From Tyto alba (taxonomy: Eukaryota; Chordata; Aves; Strigiformes; Tytonidae), in contig NW_024881324.1 of assembly GCF_018691265.1 (NCBI RefSeq), positions 7,443,730-7,507,729 on the forward strand: a stretch of 64,000 bases of DNA. Reading direction: 5' to 3'. Shown here one piece after another: positions 36,886 to 49,560 of the stretch. Both the position numbers and the translations under genes were made by a program. Below the pieces are notes generated by a model. The model did not search any database and had not been told where the DNA came from. It worked only from the letters and a program-made list of their open reading frames with translations. Every line of letters begins with the position of its first letter. Positions within the stretch are counted from its first letter, which is position 1.

Positions 36886-39866
36886 GCCTTAAAGCTAGTA
36901 TTGCATGCTTCCAGGATGGGCAGAACTGTTTTTCTCCAGGAGACCAACAGATCAGTCAAACACAGGACTAGTCTTCTTTGTGACTCCCATCAGGAGCCTT
37001 CTCACCCTGAAAAGCCTTCTTTGTGCTCTCTGCGGGCAGCAGCCGATGAAGACCTCCAGCATCTGATGAACCCAAAAGGATCGGTGGCTGGAGGGAAAAG
37101 GGGACAAGAAGGGTGACCCTCCTAAATAACTTTTGCAAAGTGACTTATCCTTTCACTGACAGCATTAACATCTCTGCTCCTGCCAGCTGGGCAGCTGCTC
37201 CAGCCCTCTGAGCAGTGAGGGAATGTTTTGTTCCAGAGATGGGGAAAGGGGGGCACGGGGGGGGTTGGAAACAACCCTTCTGTGTGCATGTGAGTGTGCA
37301 TGTGTAATTGCCATATGATTTCAGCTATTTTGACCTAATAAGAGTTACTGCATTAGTCACCAGCCTTGGTACAAACAGATGGAGTTGCAAGAATTTAAAG
37401 CAGAAGGGAAGGAGAGATATGAGAGACGCCACAGACCCCGGGGCAAAAGGGCATCCTGGCTGTGAGAGGTGGGGAGGTCCCAACAAGTACGGCCCCACTG
37501 TGAGCAGCAGACCCACAGCACCCTGGGGTCACTCTGAGCGGTAGCTTTCCAACTCTGTGCACTAAGGTGCCAGCAGACCCTGTCCTCCTTCCAAACAACT
37601 GGACTCGACTGCTCCATCTGTGCTGAAAAAGTTCCACATGCAAAAGAAAAAGCACAGATGACATTTTATAATGGTTTCTTTAAAACTCTCGGTATTTTTG
37701 TCACATTACAGCATCACAGCTTTCAGCTCTTCATCATAAAGCTGCAGTACAAGTCAGTAAGGCTTGCTTGGGGCACAGACTGCCTGGTTTTGCTGCAGGA
37801 GCATACTTGGTGCCTGGCTGATCAGAAAAGGCATGGCAAGGCATCAGAGAAGCATTGCTTTCCTACCCTCTGAAGCCTCTAGATTAACCAAACATGAGGC
37901 TCGGGTCCACAGGGTTAAACCCACCAACATTAGGAAAGGAGTTTCAGTGCATCAGGAGCACTGTTCCCACAACTAATATTTACTTTTCCAGACTGGAACA
38001 GGCAGACTTTGCCATCATCATGCATGGAAACACGAGCAGTTCTGTACTAAAAATACTTCTTAGTCTTCCCCCTCCCTACAGCATGTCCCACTTGCCCTCC
38101 AAAAGCTGCCTTTTTGCAAAGGTCTCTGCTGACTCCACTGCCAACAGGACACCTCTCCTGTGCACATGCCTGGATCCAGCAACACCCACCCCCTCCAAAA
38201 AAAATCTTCACCCAAGAGTTCCATCCAAGTGAAAACTCCCACTGGCTTCCACCTCAGAATATCAGTTCTCACATTCCTCCTCTGAAGCCACCAACTTTCC
38301 CCACCCTGTCCTTCTACATCCATAGTCACGCTTTCTCTCAGCGTCTTTCATGCAACATCTCATGCACCTGCAACCACAGCATTCACCAAAGTATAGATAC
38401 AGCCCTTCTTGCCCAGGGTTGAAGGTGGGGCATGACGGCACAGAAGACAACTCAGTTACAGCGCAAAAAACCACGTGGACCACAACATCCACTGTTTGTG
38501 GGATGCCTCTTCCCAAAAACTCAAGAGCTGGGAACACTGACATCAGCCCTGAATGTCAACCCTGAGCCCCAGTGTACAGAGAAAGGGAGGGAGAAGCTTT
38601 TTGCACTAAATTACAGGTCTGAACTTCAGTGACAGTATCCCCACTCAATGAAAACTTGCAAGGACCTGCCCAAGCACTTAAGTTTTCATTTTGAAATAAA
38701 AAGAACAAATTTGGGAACATAAAGGTTTTAAATTGTTGATTGGAAGATTTGCATGTAGACAGAGTATTGTTTTCTTCTCCTGGCTCCCTGGGTAGCAAAA
38801 CAGAAAAATTATGTGTAATTAAAATGGAAACAGTATCAATTAGCTGTGATTCTCTGAGCTGTGGAAAGAGTAAACCAATGAGGAAAGACTGTTCTTGTCC
38901 TCTGGCAGCCTCTTCACATCAAGATTATTCTGAAGATATCTTAAACCCACTTAAGCATAAACTATGCAAACAAAATTTAAAAGAAATCGTTGCAGGTGGA
39001 GGGTTATTTACTAGCCAGTGTAATACTTGATCAAACATATCCCGAGGAATTAATTTGATTGCCAGCACTTCAGCTCATTTCATTAACATTACTTCCTTGT
39101 CCTCCTTGAGTTATGCCCCTGAAGTTTAAAGTCTAATCTAGATAGGGCCAGGCTTATCTTTTACCTCTATAGAAAGCGTCCTTCATGTCAACACTTTTAG
39201 ATACTCCTAGGAAAAGGACACACACAAAAACAGCAAAAGTTAACAAGTTACTGTATCCAGTCACACACTAAATCAGGAGCTTAAGAACAATGAGGTAGAC
39301 TCCACAAAGACATTGCCTGTAAGTTCCATTAAGCAGAAAACATACTATTGCACCGTAACAACCATAATTCTGACATAAAGGAGTGTTTTATTCCTTCTAA
39401 AAAAAAAAATAAAAATAAAACCACACAACCACAAAACACATTTTTGATTTTGATACAGACTTTTCTCCTCTGAGATATTGTCAAGTCAGAAAACACATCA
39501 GTTAAATCTATTAAGTCACTGTAAAAACAGCTTCCTTGTCATTATTTAAGAGTAGTATAACGAGTGCACAGATCATCTAGTATCAACATTCCTGGTTTAT
39601 ATTAGTATTGCACATGAGGACAGACCTGGGCCTGAACTCGATGTAGACAGATACTTCCGACAGTTCTCTTTCACAAGAATTGCCAACATACTCAAAGTGA
39701 AGGAGATGATTTATCATTTTGTGGTGCAAATCCTACATCTCAACTCAGCCTTTCACAAGCTAGCCATTCACTAAAACACCTCCAGCACCTTGTTCTTCCA
39801 TCTTCTTCATGCATATTCTTCAGCTCGGCACCAAAGGGACAGAAGTACATAGAGAACATATTTGAC

Positions 39867-39867
39867 A

Positions 39868-39899
<32 letters not shown>

Positions 39900-39900
39900 A
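39867..39900 (+). repeat. A20-G-A13 tract
   Basis: Poly(A) interrupted by one G. Confidence 0.95.
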
Positions 39901-41024
39901 GTCACAGCTGTATTGGGTCACCATTTGAAGCCATTTCAGAACACCAGAAGCCCTGTGAAATAAGGACTTCTTCCTGCCACGGGGATCGTTTGTTCTGGTT
40001 TGCTGGTCATTTTGTCTTGATATTAGCACACCTCACTTAAAGTCATTTTTGGTGAACAAACAAACAGCAACTTGCATTCTCTAAAACCCCAGGACTAGTC
40101 TGCTGCTGCTAACCTGGGGCTTTTTGGTGGTATCGAGAGCACACCTTGGAGCTGAAAAGAACAGTAACTGTGCATGGCCAAGAGGAGCCCCTGCTCTGCA
40201 GCAAGGTTAGCCCAACACCATGTGTCCTGTCCATCCTCTACCACGGCGTGACCCTGCCGGCCTTCCTCCAGGCAGGGAACATGCCACCTCCATACCACCT
40301 GCCAGCACCTTTTCAAACTATTTGTCGAGTAGTTATCTGTGAATAATTCTTTTAGTGCTGACACATCTTATAAGCTGGCTGCAGATAATTAACAAATAGG
40401 GAAAAAAATACAATTGTGTAGTAGAATAATTCATTGCTAATTACTCTCTCAGGTCTGAGAGAGCTGCTGACCTTCTCAATACATTTCTTTTAGTTAACTG
40501 AGTACAAACAGATGCTGACCTTCATCAGAACAACGCTGATATATTTCCTGAGGAAACACAAATGAGAGTGTAAAGACATGACAAAACATATCCCAGCCAT
40601 TCACACGTTAGTCATCAGGAGCATTTTCCAAAGTGCTTACTGGGTTCTGATGCTTCGTATTTTGGAGGGGGGTAAAGGGCACATCACACCTCTGACAATT
40701 CAAGTACAACGGTCTTGGAGTTGAGCAACTGAAAAAACCCAAGGACATAGAACGAGTGGGTGTTTCAGATCATTTCAGCCATTGTTTTGCACATGTTATT
40801 TGTCAAGACAGCTTTTGGACCATCATTACTCATCATTTGCATCAAGTTTTAAACTAGGGACAGCAAGAACTGAGGGTTTGAAATGTGACACCACACATCA
40901 CAATTTAATGAGGCCTCTAGGGCTACGTGCAACACAGCCTCATTCCCCCTGCACGTACAAACACACTCACACAGTGAATCAGAACCGAGAGCATCTTGCA
41001 AAGCACTCCAGGGCTTTATTTAAA

Positions 41025-41053
41025 GGGGGGGAAAAAAAAAAAAAAAAAAAAAA
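41025..41053 (+). repeat. G7A22 tract
   Basis: Seven G directly followed by 22 A; same G-then-A layout as the tract at 56190. Confidence 0.95.
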
Positions 41054-41529
41054 TGAAAAACATGATTTGTCAAAGACACTACAGCTCTCTGGAAAGAATG
41101 AGATAGTCTTTCCTGAGTATTTGTGCTCATGGAGACGTAGAGATACTTGTCAGGAGTGGAAAATGGAATCATTCTGGGTTTTAATCCTGAGCAGCTAGTC
41201 ATTTTAACAGCGAGGTTCCTACAACACCAATTTCTTGACCTGAAAGGGTACACACATACAGCCTCTGGCAGATGTAAAAAACAGTTAAGAGTCAGTATAG
41301 ATGCTCCATTCAAGGCCCTCCTGAACAGAGATGCCAGTGCTACATAAAGACAAGTATTCATAGCATCCTCTTAGAGCAATTTCAGCCATCCAACTTGGAC
41401 ATTATTCACAGCAGCTAAACTCAGAAACCCACATTTCCTCTGCAGTCCCTGGAGCAAGGAGACAGACCAAGTGCAGCTCTGAGTATCTACACTAGGCTAG
41501 GGTGGGCTGGGTGAGGACCACTGCTCCTT

Positions 41530-41600
41530 GTCAAGCGCTTTGAGACACATATTAGTGACCGTCTGTGAGAGGCGTCATACAAATAAACCAGTTTAAATGC
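41530..41600 (+). repeat. SINE-type 3' tail relic
   Basis: CAAGCGCTTTGAGACACAT, then GTGAGAGGCGTCATACAAAT and AAACC, follows the tail of an old amniote CORE-SINE-like family ('aaagcgctttgagat ... tgaaaggcgctatataaat'). The family name is uncertain to me; the tail pattern itself is clear. Confidence 0.5.
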
Positions 41601-41604
41601 TTTA

Positions 41605-42929
41605 TGACGGGTTTTATTTCCCAGCTAACAGGGCAACGATCAGGTGCTTTAGGGAACTTTGAAAGCACAATAGAGAATAAAATGACCAAAACATGAAGTA
41701 CTCTTTTACCTGGCTGCTGAAGTGAAGAAAGAATCAGAATGACAATGATAAACTTTAGCTTTTCATTTTGAAGGAGGAATTGACCAAAATCTCTCAGCAC
41801 AAATCCAGGTTCCAGTTTCCTTCTAAAGTTTATCAAACCTATATGCACTACTCTTTTCACCTACTCACTTGTGCAGACTCAAAATTAAAAGCCTGCAAAT
41901 ACTGAGTAACTTTGTTACTCAGCATAAAAAACATTAATTACAGAAGAGAGACTAAGCATCATCTTTCCATTTTTACAGCCCCATCTCTGTGAGGGCTCTG
42001 CATGTGTGATACCTACTTAACCTATATAACCTACAGCAGCTGCAAACTGCCAGCAGTACTTGTAACATCCTGTTATGAAAGTTAGTACCCAACCTCTAAA
42101 TCTTCTATAGAATCTTATATATGAGAATTAAGGGCTTTAACATAGGATTCATATCTCATATGTGACACTGGCTTAAGCACCAATAGGAATAGTGGTCTGA
42201 GAGATCACTTTATCCTACCTATGCCAGAGTGTTGCACGTCACCCACAAAGAGCTGGTTTTGAACTTTTGAAAGGTTGGTCCAAGAGCTTATAGCACTGCT
42301 GATGCATCCCAACATAGAGTTGGAAGGGCTGGTGGCATTACCAAATACCACAGCCCTATGATAGCTGCAAATTCAATAGCTGAGACACAACTGTAAGAGG
42401 TAATTCAACATTTGGATGACTAGAAAAGGCAATTCATGTCCTATACTGCAAAGGAAGGCAGACAAAGCCTTAAGGTCTTCACCACCTGACCCCACATATC
42501 ATGTTGACTCTGGACAGTATCTGCTCAGTCCCATCATCAGGGTACAGATCCCGCATCCAGAGCTCTGCCAACTAGGACATTTCATTGAAAAAAAGAGCTA
42601 AACAAACGGGAGAACAAGTACTACCAGTTCTCCAAGGAGGAAAAAACCCTTTCTGGCAAGCAGGAGTGAAGCAGTAAAGCTTCATATCTGTTCTGCAGCC
42701 TGTGGCCCAACAGGAATCACAGCACTGCCACCGTGTCAAAAGAAACCCTTCTCTCCTGAAGATCCACAAAGATGGCAATGAATAAAGGGAGCCTTGTACC
42801 AAGAAGCGGTCACTGTGTCCACACGCAACCTTATCATTAAAAAAAAAAAAAAAAAAAACAGCAGCCACACACTTTTTCTTTTTCTTTCTTTTTAAAGCTG
42901 CAAGTAAAGTTCTCCTCTGCTGAGCTGCT
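41605..42929. other. Non-coding stretch, no gene recognised
   Basis: Chance ORFs only. A20 at 42839-42858 is preceded by ordinary sequence without a retroposon signature, followed by a short TTTTC pyrimidine stretch. Confidence 0.55.
42839..42858 (+). repeat. A20 homopolymer
   Basis: Twenty consecutive A. Confidence 0.95.
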
Positions 42930-43240
42930 TCTCTGCACTATTCAAATACTTGGAACATCATCTCTCTTACCAAGCTTAAACTCATATAAAAAACAGCAGA
43001 GACCTGCCATCATTTCTTCCACATAAAAATTGTTCTGGAAAAGGTGTCTACCTCTTTCAGATATAGGTACTTATATGAAGTGATCAAGTTAACCCTCAGT
43101 CTGTTTCTGATACACTGAATGCACTAACTTCTTTAGATTTTTCTGGCACCCTCACCATTTTGCTGGCCTTCCCTTGGACTTTCTTTGCACTCAAGCACTG
43201 ATTCTACTAATAGTTCAGAGTTGGACTATCATCCTTTCAA
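42930..43240 (-). repeat. Probable CR1-clade LINE 3' relic (antisense)
   Basis: A T-rich segment. CTATTCAAATACTTGGAACA, GTTAACCCTCAGTCTG, CACTAACTTCTTTAG, CATTTTGCTGGCCTTCCCTT and GGACTTTCTTTGCACTC appear in the order seen in antisense CR1-like 3' ends ('ttcaaatacttg...', 'atttttgctgcccttctctggactctctccaa'). Highly diverged; no 3' terminal octamer repeat remains. Confidence 0.4.
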
Positions 43241-43244
43241 CATG

Positions 43245-45079
43245 AACTTGACAGTTATAAGTAGAAAAAAAAAATAAGAAAAAAGCAAGGAATATCAATA
43301 AGATAGGAAGTTAATTTCCCTAAAGGCATTATATTTATATGACTATTTGTCAGTTTTGACAACAAAGTCCCTCTCACAGTGTTGGTACAAATTGTCATCT
43401 ACTGTTCTCACATTAATAGCCAGCATGTGTCTGGGATTAGCACATCAAACTGAAACAGGGTACAGAAGGAATTGCAAAGACAGAGAAGAACATAGATTGC
43501 CTGAGCAGTACAGGTGAGCACAACACTGCACGTTTTGAAAGCCTATCAGTGAGGCTACACTGAGTTGAATCACGGGATGAAAGGCTTGAAAATACTAAAA
43601 CAAAAGTCCTTGTGATTTGTACCTCAGTAAGTAAAGCATTTAAACACCAAGATAGAAAGGAAAGATGCTCAGAAAGCAAAGTCTCCTGCTGAAAAAAAAA
43701 CAGAAATAATCCTTCAGAAAATGGCAGCTTCCTTTACTCACAATTTTTAGCAAAAGTAAGAATGAAAAAGACACTCTACTACATCATTTCATGAACTTAA
43801 GAAAGAATTAAAAACTCCTTTAAAAAACAAGCACTTACCTAGGACTTTTCCCAAAACTACTCTGCTTCCCCTAGGAGCCATGCAGAACACCAGCCTACTT
43901 TATGCAGCTAGCAGCAATGAAGCTCCCCTCACAAAAACCTGTCTTGGTCCCTACAGACTTTTGTGATCCTAAAATCCTTAGCTTACAAATGGAAATAGCT
44001 GTGGGACTAAGGGAGTGGCAGAACTAACATTCCTTCACCCTCTTTTCTCCTTGCTTTCATCTCAGCACTAGGAGATACAAACATTTGCAATGTGCTTTAT
44101 CTTTTGAGACTATTCAATTTTACTTTAAAACCATACTTTCCTTTGTCACCTTTAATACCCTGTTTGCATATTCCATATTGTTTACAGGGCCATCTTAAGA
44201 GGCCTTGGGAGACAAGGCTAAATTCCACTTTTGCTTCCATATAAAAGTTATCATCCCTGAGGAAACCAAATTCAACTTTTGCAATAACACCAGAGAGAAC
44301 ATAGGAGGAAGGAGTTTGGAGGAAGCTGGGTCTGACCAAACCTCACTCATTAATGAGCGTCGGGAGTGCAGATGAGAAATAAGGTCTGTGTCTGTGGCGG
44401 GAGATGCAGGTGGGGGAGCTGAGAGTAACTGAAGATTTTGGGGCTGGAAAGAGATCCAGGGGCTACAAGGGTCAGGGTGACCATGGGAGACAGCCTTTAT
44501 GGAAAGACCTTTTTCTCTCCCCCCAGCTTGCCATTTCTCCAGCCTCGACAACTACTGCCCTTGCTTCCATCCCTTTTCCTCTTATTCCCCTCCTTGAGAA
44601 AAGGCAGGAAAAGCTCAAATGCTACTTTGAAGTACTGGAGAAATCAGCATTTGTACATCTTCTTGATGTCAACCCTCTCTTCCATGCTCCCACCTCCTCG
44701 TGGCAGTGGTCAAGAGCTGGGCGAGCACAAGGCAGGAACAGGCTTCCCATCTGGCAGGGGCAAGGCAGGCAGGCAGGGCTGGAAAACACTTCTTGTGGGC
44801 CACAAAGCCCACGTGAGCAGCCACGGGTGCCGTACCTGTGATGGCTAAAGCCGTGCTGGGCCAGGGAGGGAGGGTGGCAGGTACAGCCAGGCACGTAAGG
44901 ACCACCACAGAGCGGCTGCACCTCGGTGATGCTGCATTCTGCTTTCTATTAATAGGGCAGCAGCTTCCTGCTCCTGCTTTACTGCTCTGAAGTAAAATCG
45001 GCTTTTCCGGAGACCGATCAAAATAGAAATACAAGCTGCCTAGATCTGCAATGGAAATTTCAATCAACACCAAGTTTTT
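43245..45079. other. Non-coding stretch, no gene recognised
   Basis: Overlapping opposite-strand ORFs at 44195-45073 (up to 145 codons) have no domains and mirror each other, as chance ORFs do. No repeat family recognised with confidence. Confidence 0.55.
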
Positions 45080-45790
45080 AAATAAAATTTGGACTCTATT
45101 CTGGTTGAAAATGAATTAATTAAAGAAATCCGATACACAAATAAGTCTTTTGGTCAGCTTTTGCTCTACGCTAGCTCCAATAGAACTTCCTGTAAAGCAA
45201 GCGTTAACTCTCAGAGATCCCAATCCTCACCTGTGTCGAGACACTGCCAAAGATACCAGCAATTAGCCCAGAGGAAATAAAGAATCACTAGAAAATTTGT
45301 ACAGGTAGAGACTCTGTTCTCCAGCTCTGGCAACTCCCAGTCGGCAAAATTCAGCCTCCCAAAGAGTTAAACATTGAATGGGCCAATAAAGCATGATTGA
45401 TTCATCGATAACGCGGTGCTGCCTTTGGGAGAGGGAAGAAGCCATCTCGAGAGACAAGTGAGGCAATTGTTTGCTTTCTCTGGTGTTTGCAGAGTGCCCT
45501 GCGGTAACCCTCGTGCTCTGAAATACTCATATTGGTTATTTCGAAGTTGGGTGCAGAGCTGTGCTTTCCCATGGCTGCCACTAATGACTTGCAGCTGTTG
45601 CTAATCTGTGCCTCTGATTTCCTTTGATTACTATGTGTATTGATGCCTGTGGTAAATAGGCATCTGCCAGGTGCCAGCACAATCAGGGGGAAAATATAAA
45701 AAGTTCCCTGTTTCAAATTCAATGTGACATTGTGCTTGTCGAGAGGCAGCCGTTTAACTATTTAAGGGGAACAGTTTCCTGGGCAATTCG
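45080..45790. promoter_or_regulatory. Candidate conserved non-coding element (best in window)
   Basis: About 700 bases free of low complexity and repeat signatures. AATTAATTAA (45114-45123), CCAAT (45383-45387), ATGATTGATTCATCGATAAC (about 45393-45412; ATCGAT at 45404-45409), TATTGGTTATTTC (about 45530), TTTGATTAC, ACAATCAGGG and CTATTTAAGG lie close together. Isolated CpGs (TCGATAACGCGG, GTGTCGAGAC) survive. This density of distinct motifs is what vertebrate developmental enhancers look like, but conservation must be measured. Confidence 0.33.
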
Positions 45791-45794
45791 TTGG

Positions 45795-46189
45795 CCTCCT
45801 GGCTATGGAGAAGATTCTTGTGCATTTTGGTGACGGCAATCCCCCAGCTCCCTCTCTCAGCCCCAGCTGTAGGAAATAGCCAACGGGTAGAAGTTGGTGG
45901 CTACGGGAACCATCCCAGCCATACACCAGCCCATGACATGTGAGTTTGCCTCTCTCATCCCGGAGAGCGAAGGCTCTCCAACTCAACTCATCCCCCCCCC
46001 GTCGGGCACAGCGTCCCAGGGCCACACGTAGCCCTCAGCTCCCACGCAAGGACTCGGGCTGGCCCCAGCCTGCTGACCATTTTTCCTCGCCACCCCCTGC
46101 TCCTGCTCCCTACCACGTCAAAAGGCAGCAGGGCACCTCCGCTCGCCGTCCCAGGGTAAAAAGAGCGGAGTGGCAGCTTCCCACAGCCC
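45795..46189. other. GC- and CpG-richer patch
   Basis: CpGs cluster around 45950-46165 (CCCCGTCGGGCACAGCG, CGCTCGCCGTCC). ORFs on both strands lack domains. It may be part of the flanking regulatory block; too short for a secure CpG island call. Confidence 0.3.
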
Positions 46190-46515
46190 ATTAGGGAAAT
46201 ATCCATCTTGCTGGCAGCCAAGGCCAATATTAGATTTTCCAGAAGGAAGCACGAGGGTCTCGCAATAAGAAACATTCCTGAAAGAGTTTCCCCAGCAGGC
46301 TGCTGTGGCGTGACCTGTCACCAGCACTTGCATTTTGCCTCAGCACCCCTCCAAGCAATTTCTCTGGGAATTTCTCATTCCCACCCTGTCGCAGCAGCCA
46401 GCTGAAGATACCACACAGCTGCTCCTCACTTCCATCCATCATCCTTCTTCCTGGTAGCAGGTAATTATTTCCAGCTGTTAATTATCCAAGACCATCACAC
46501 CTGACCCATATTGTT
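46190..46515. promoter_or_regulatory. Candidate enhancer with TAATTAT/E-box/TAATTAT composite
   Basis: At 46462-46485 two identical TAATTAT cores flank an E-box CAGCTG (46472-46477), the right core beginning one base after the E-box. E-box plus TAATTA at fixed short spacing is the layout of the bHLH-homeodomain composite ('Coordinator'-type) motif known from craniofacial mesenchyme enhancers. The region to the left has CAATATTAG and ATTAGGGAAATATCC. Confidence 0.3.
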
Positions 46516-46542
46516 TGCCTTTCATTTGCACCTCATGTGCAG

Positions 46543-46558
46543 AAAATAAATAAATAAA
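46543..46558 (+). repeat. (AAAT)n microsatellite
   Basis: About four AAAT units, immediately after the candidate enhancer. Confidence 0.8.
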
Positions 46559-49239
46559 GGAAAGCCTCACAAAGACACCAGTTACATGACAGTGCTAGAG
46601 AAAGGAGCAACCTGCCCTCTCAAAAGCTGGTTTTGTGGTTTGTTTCCTTGGTGTGTGTGGGTTGCCATTCACCTACATACTAAGTTGCATTTAAGGGACA
46701 GCAATGAGTTGAAGGCACTGGCCTCCTGGGTCATGTCCACAGCACTGGCTCATTTTTGTTTCCCTGTCTGTTCAGCTTGCTTCCCTGCATGCTGTGAGCT
46801 GCCCCAGGCTCAGGAGGGTGGGGAAACCATGGACCACAGCAAAGGACACGAGCCCTTTCCTCACAACAGTGCTGGAGGAGAGTCTCAGATATCCAAATTT
46901 GCTGCAAGTAAAGTATTTTGGCTTAGGTTTATTCTACTCTTTATTAGAAAGAAGGGAGCACTCAGTTTAGGAGAGGCCAGTGATGTTGTGCCTGAAAAGG
47001 CAAAGGGTTCGTGAATGTAAGAGTAATGTTCTCTGGAGCAGAGTTGTAGCTATATGCTGACATTTCAGACCTCCTTCCCACTAGGAAAAGAAGGCTGAAA
47101 ATGTAAGTCATGTATCCAAACATGCATGCATAATTTGTATAGCTAGAGCAGTTCACCTTAGCTACCAAAAAATTCAAGAGTCATCTGATACATATCATTA
47201 TCATATCTGATATCACCATTTAAGTTTTGTGGAAAGTGTTAGAACTAACTCCTTATAGATCATTGGAAGAGGAAAGCTAAGCATACCTACCCTCCTAAAA
47301 CAAGGCAAATGAGATGCCTTAGAAATCAAAGGGCTCTCAGTTAAAAGGGATAGGGCTGAGCTGTGTTCTGAAGAGCCAGGATGACAGAGGGAGTTGGAGA
47401 CAAGCTGATCCAGGTGCAGAAGGAGAAAGGCCCTTCATAAGTGTGTCACAGTATGCAGCCCATGGGACTGGAGAACAGGGATTTGAGCTAGGGAGCAAGC
47501 TATAGGAGATTGGGATTTTGAATATATTAGGAGACAGCCTCCTAATTATTTGATTGCTACCAAGTTCAGGATTACAGGACCTTGTACAGCGAAGGTTCAG
47601 TCTGACTGAAGAGATAGCCGAGTTCTCTATCAGCCTTTTCTCCTAAGTGGAATAACCTTAAAGACCTCAACTTTTGGCTTTGGTCATTATGCAACATTTA
47701 GCTGATGTAGGAAAAACAGAGCTTTGGTAATTACAAAAAAAAAAAAAAAAAAAGAAGAAGACAAAAAGTCCTGTAATGACTACAACTCATTCAAAAAGGG
47801 TTTTTTAGATTAAAGACTGGGTGACACTGTGCTTGGGGCAACACACCCTCCAGACTTCAGCCAAGCAAGACCTCATGCTCCTCCTTTTTTAATCAACACT
47901 GACACTCCAGCCTTCCTCTGGGCTGTAAAGCAAGTCGTTTCACACTCCCCGATCAGGGAGGGGGTGAAAATATGGACATTGGCAAAGAGCAGTAGAGTGC
48001 AGTTTGTGGCACTGCCCAATTAGCATGTTTCAGCTCACTTCAGAAAGTCACATAACCTTACTCAGATGTCGCTGGGGAGTCAAGGGGGCAGGAAGGTTTT
48101 ACATTTCACCACTGAAACTCCCAGAGGTTTTGCCAAGTACTTACTAAGTTATTTAGAAGGAAAACAAGAACCCTGCTGGGCTTCTCCTTTGTTTCGCTCC
48201 TGCTCTGGGCTCAGGCACCTGAGCTGGCAGCTGCATCTCTCTCATGGCACGAGGGAGAAGGGACATTCACGCTGTCATCCCCACTGGCATATCCTGTTTC
48301 TGTAAGCTCACATCTTGTAACTAGCCTAAGCTAGTCAGCAATGTGATTTTCAAGGAGAAAAAAAAACAACAAAAAAAAACCCACATCTGAACTTTGGCAT
48401 CAAAACCCCAAGCCCTTCAGCTTGGCTTTCACTACAGCAAGATTTCCCAGGAGAAAATGCCCAGAGGACTGACAGCAAGGAGTTTTCTTAGGATTTACAG
48501 TGTCAGAGACCTGGTTTGTTCACTGCTAACACACACACACTCCCCACATCCCGCCCAAAAGCTACTCACAGCCAGACACCACCTTTGCTGGGAGCACACT
48601 TCTGTACCCAGCCTCCCCCCTAGCAGCAGGGTAGGAGGGTGCCTGAGGACCAGCTGGATACCAAGGGAGCGAATGAACTCTCCCAGGCATCCCTTTCCAT
48701 CGGGCAGCGGGGAGCACAGACAGGGCCCAGGCTCAATCCCCAAACGCGGTGCCGATGCCAAGTCACCCTGCCCCGGGGAAGGTGTGCAGGGTCACTCCCC
48801 AGAAGGAAAAAGTGGGGACAGAGCCTGCCCAAATGGATTTGCGTGGTCACACTCCATCCCCTGAGCATTGCTTCATCCCCCAGGCACGCTTGGCAGCATC
48901 AGGTCCTGGTGAGGGTGACGGCCCCTTTTACAGCTACCGGCTCCGCAAAATAATGGAGCAGGGCGAGTGCCTAGCAGTGGACAGATGCGCTGCTCAGCTT
49001 GCCACTCTAATCTCTTCCCACCATACCTAGGAATGGTTATAAAGATAAAAGAGAGACTGAAAACTGCTATTGTATCAAAGCAGATCTGTGGTATCCAGAT
49101 TTTGTGCGGTTCTATTGTATTCTCCTGTGCTGGCTCTCTATTTTTAAAATCTAAGCTGGGAAAAATAAATTACTCTCAACCTGAGTGTGAAAAAGAGTTT
49201 TCTTTCATACTGACATCCTAACTTTATCTGATAATGAGA
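46559..49239. other. Non-coding stretch, no gene recognised
   Basis: The ORFs at 46586-47014 and 48394-48953 are domain-free. Contains A19 (47735-47753) and (AC)6 (48529-48540). No repeat family recognised. Confidence 0.55.
47735..47753 (+). repeat. A19 homopolymer
   Basis: Nineteen consecutive A, followed by GAAGAAG. Confidence 0.95.
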
Positions 49240-49560
49240 CCCAAGTAATTTCCTTGAGTTTCAGCTGCAGCAAGTAATGAAACAGTGAAATCTTTCTTCG
49301 CTGATTAACAGTATTAGGCTTCCAGGGAACTGAAGCAATTCTCCAGTCTCAGGGAACATTAGAAATTTGCAGGTAACCCTAACCTCACCCCCGTCCCCTC
49401 TGCCTCCCCAGCTTCTGTCTCACTTATTATGTTAGGCTGGCAGCACTGCAATAGAACATAACTTCCCCAATCATTAAAGTGATTTAAACCTCAGAGGGAG
49501 GGGGGTAAGGGGGGAATTATGGAATTTGTGTTCTTGTTTTCTGGGGTTTCGAGTCCTTAA
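49240..49560. promoter_or_regulatory. Candidate conserved non-coding element
   Basis: Contains CAGCTGCAGC, AAGTAATGAAAC, CTGATTAACAG, AATCATTAAAGTGATTTAAA and a G-rich stretch (GAGGGAGGGGGGTAAGGGGGG), which could form a G-quadruplex. Weaker case than the 45-46 kb segments. Confidence 0.2.

Larger units (their letters stand above)
34534..41529. other. Non-coding stretch, no gene recognised
   Basis: Seven kilobases with chance ORFs only, the longest 138 codons at 40782-41198, which crosses an A22 run. Contains A33 (36829-36861), an A20-G-A13 tract (39867-39900) and a G7A22 tract (41025-41053). No transposon or exon recognised. Confidence 0.55.

Noticed and set aside
41025..41060. Lysine- and phenylalanine-rich ORFs crossing homopolymers
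   Set aside because: Translations of poly(A) or poly(T); the same artefact occurs at 12.8, 20.0, 25.2, 31.7, 36.8, 39.9 and 56.2 kb.
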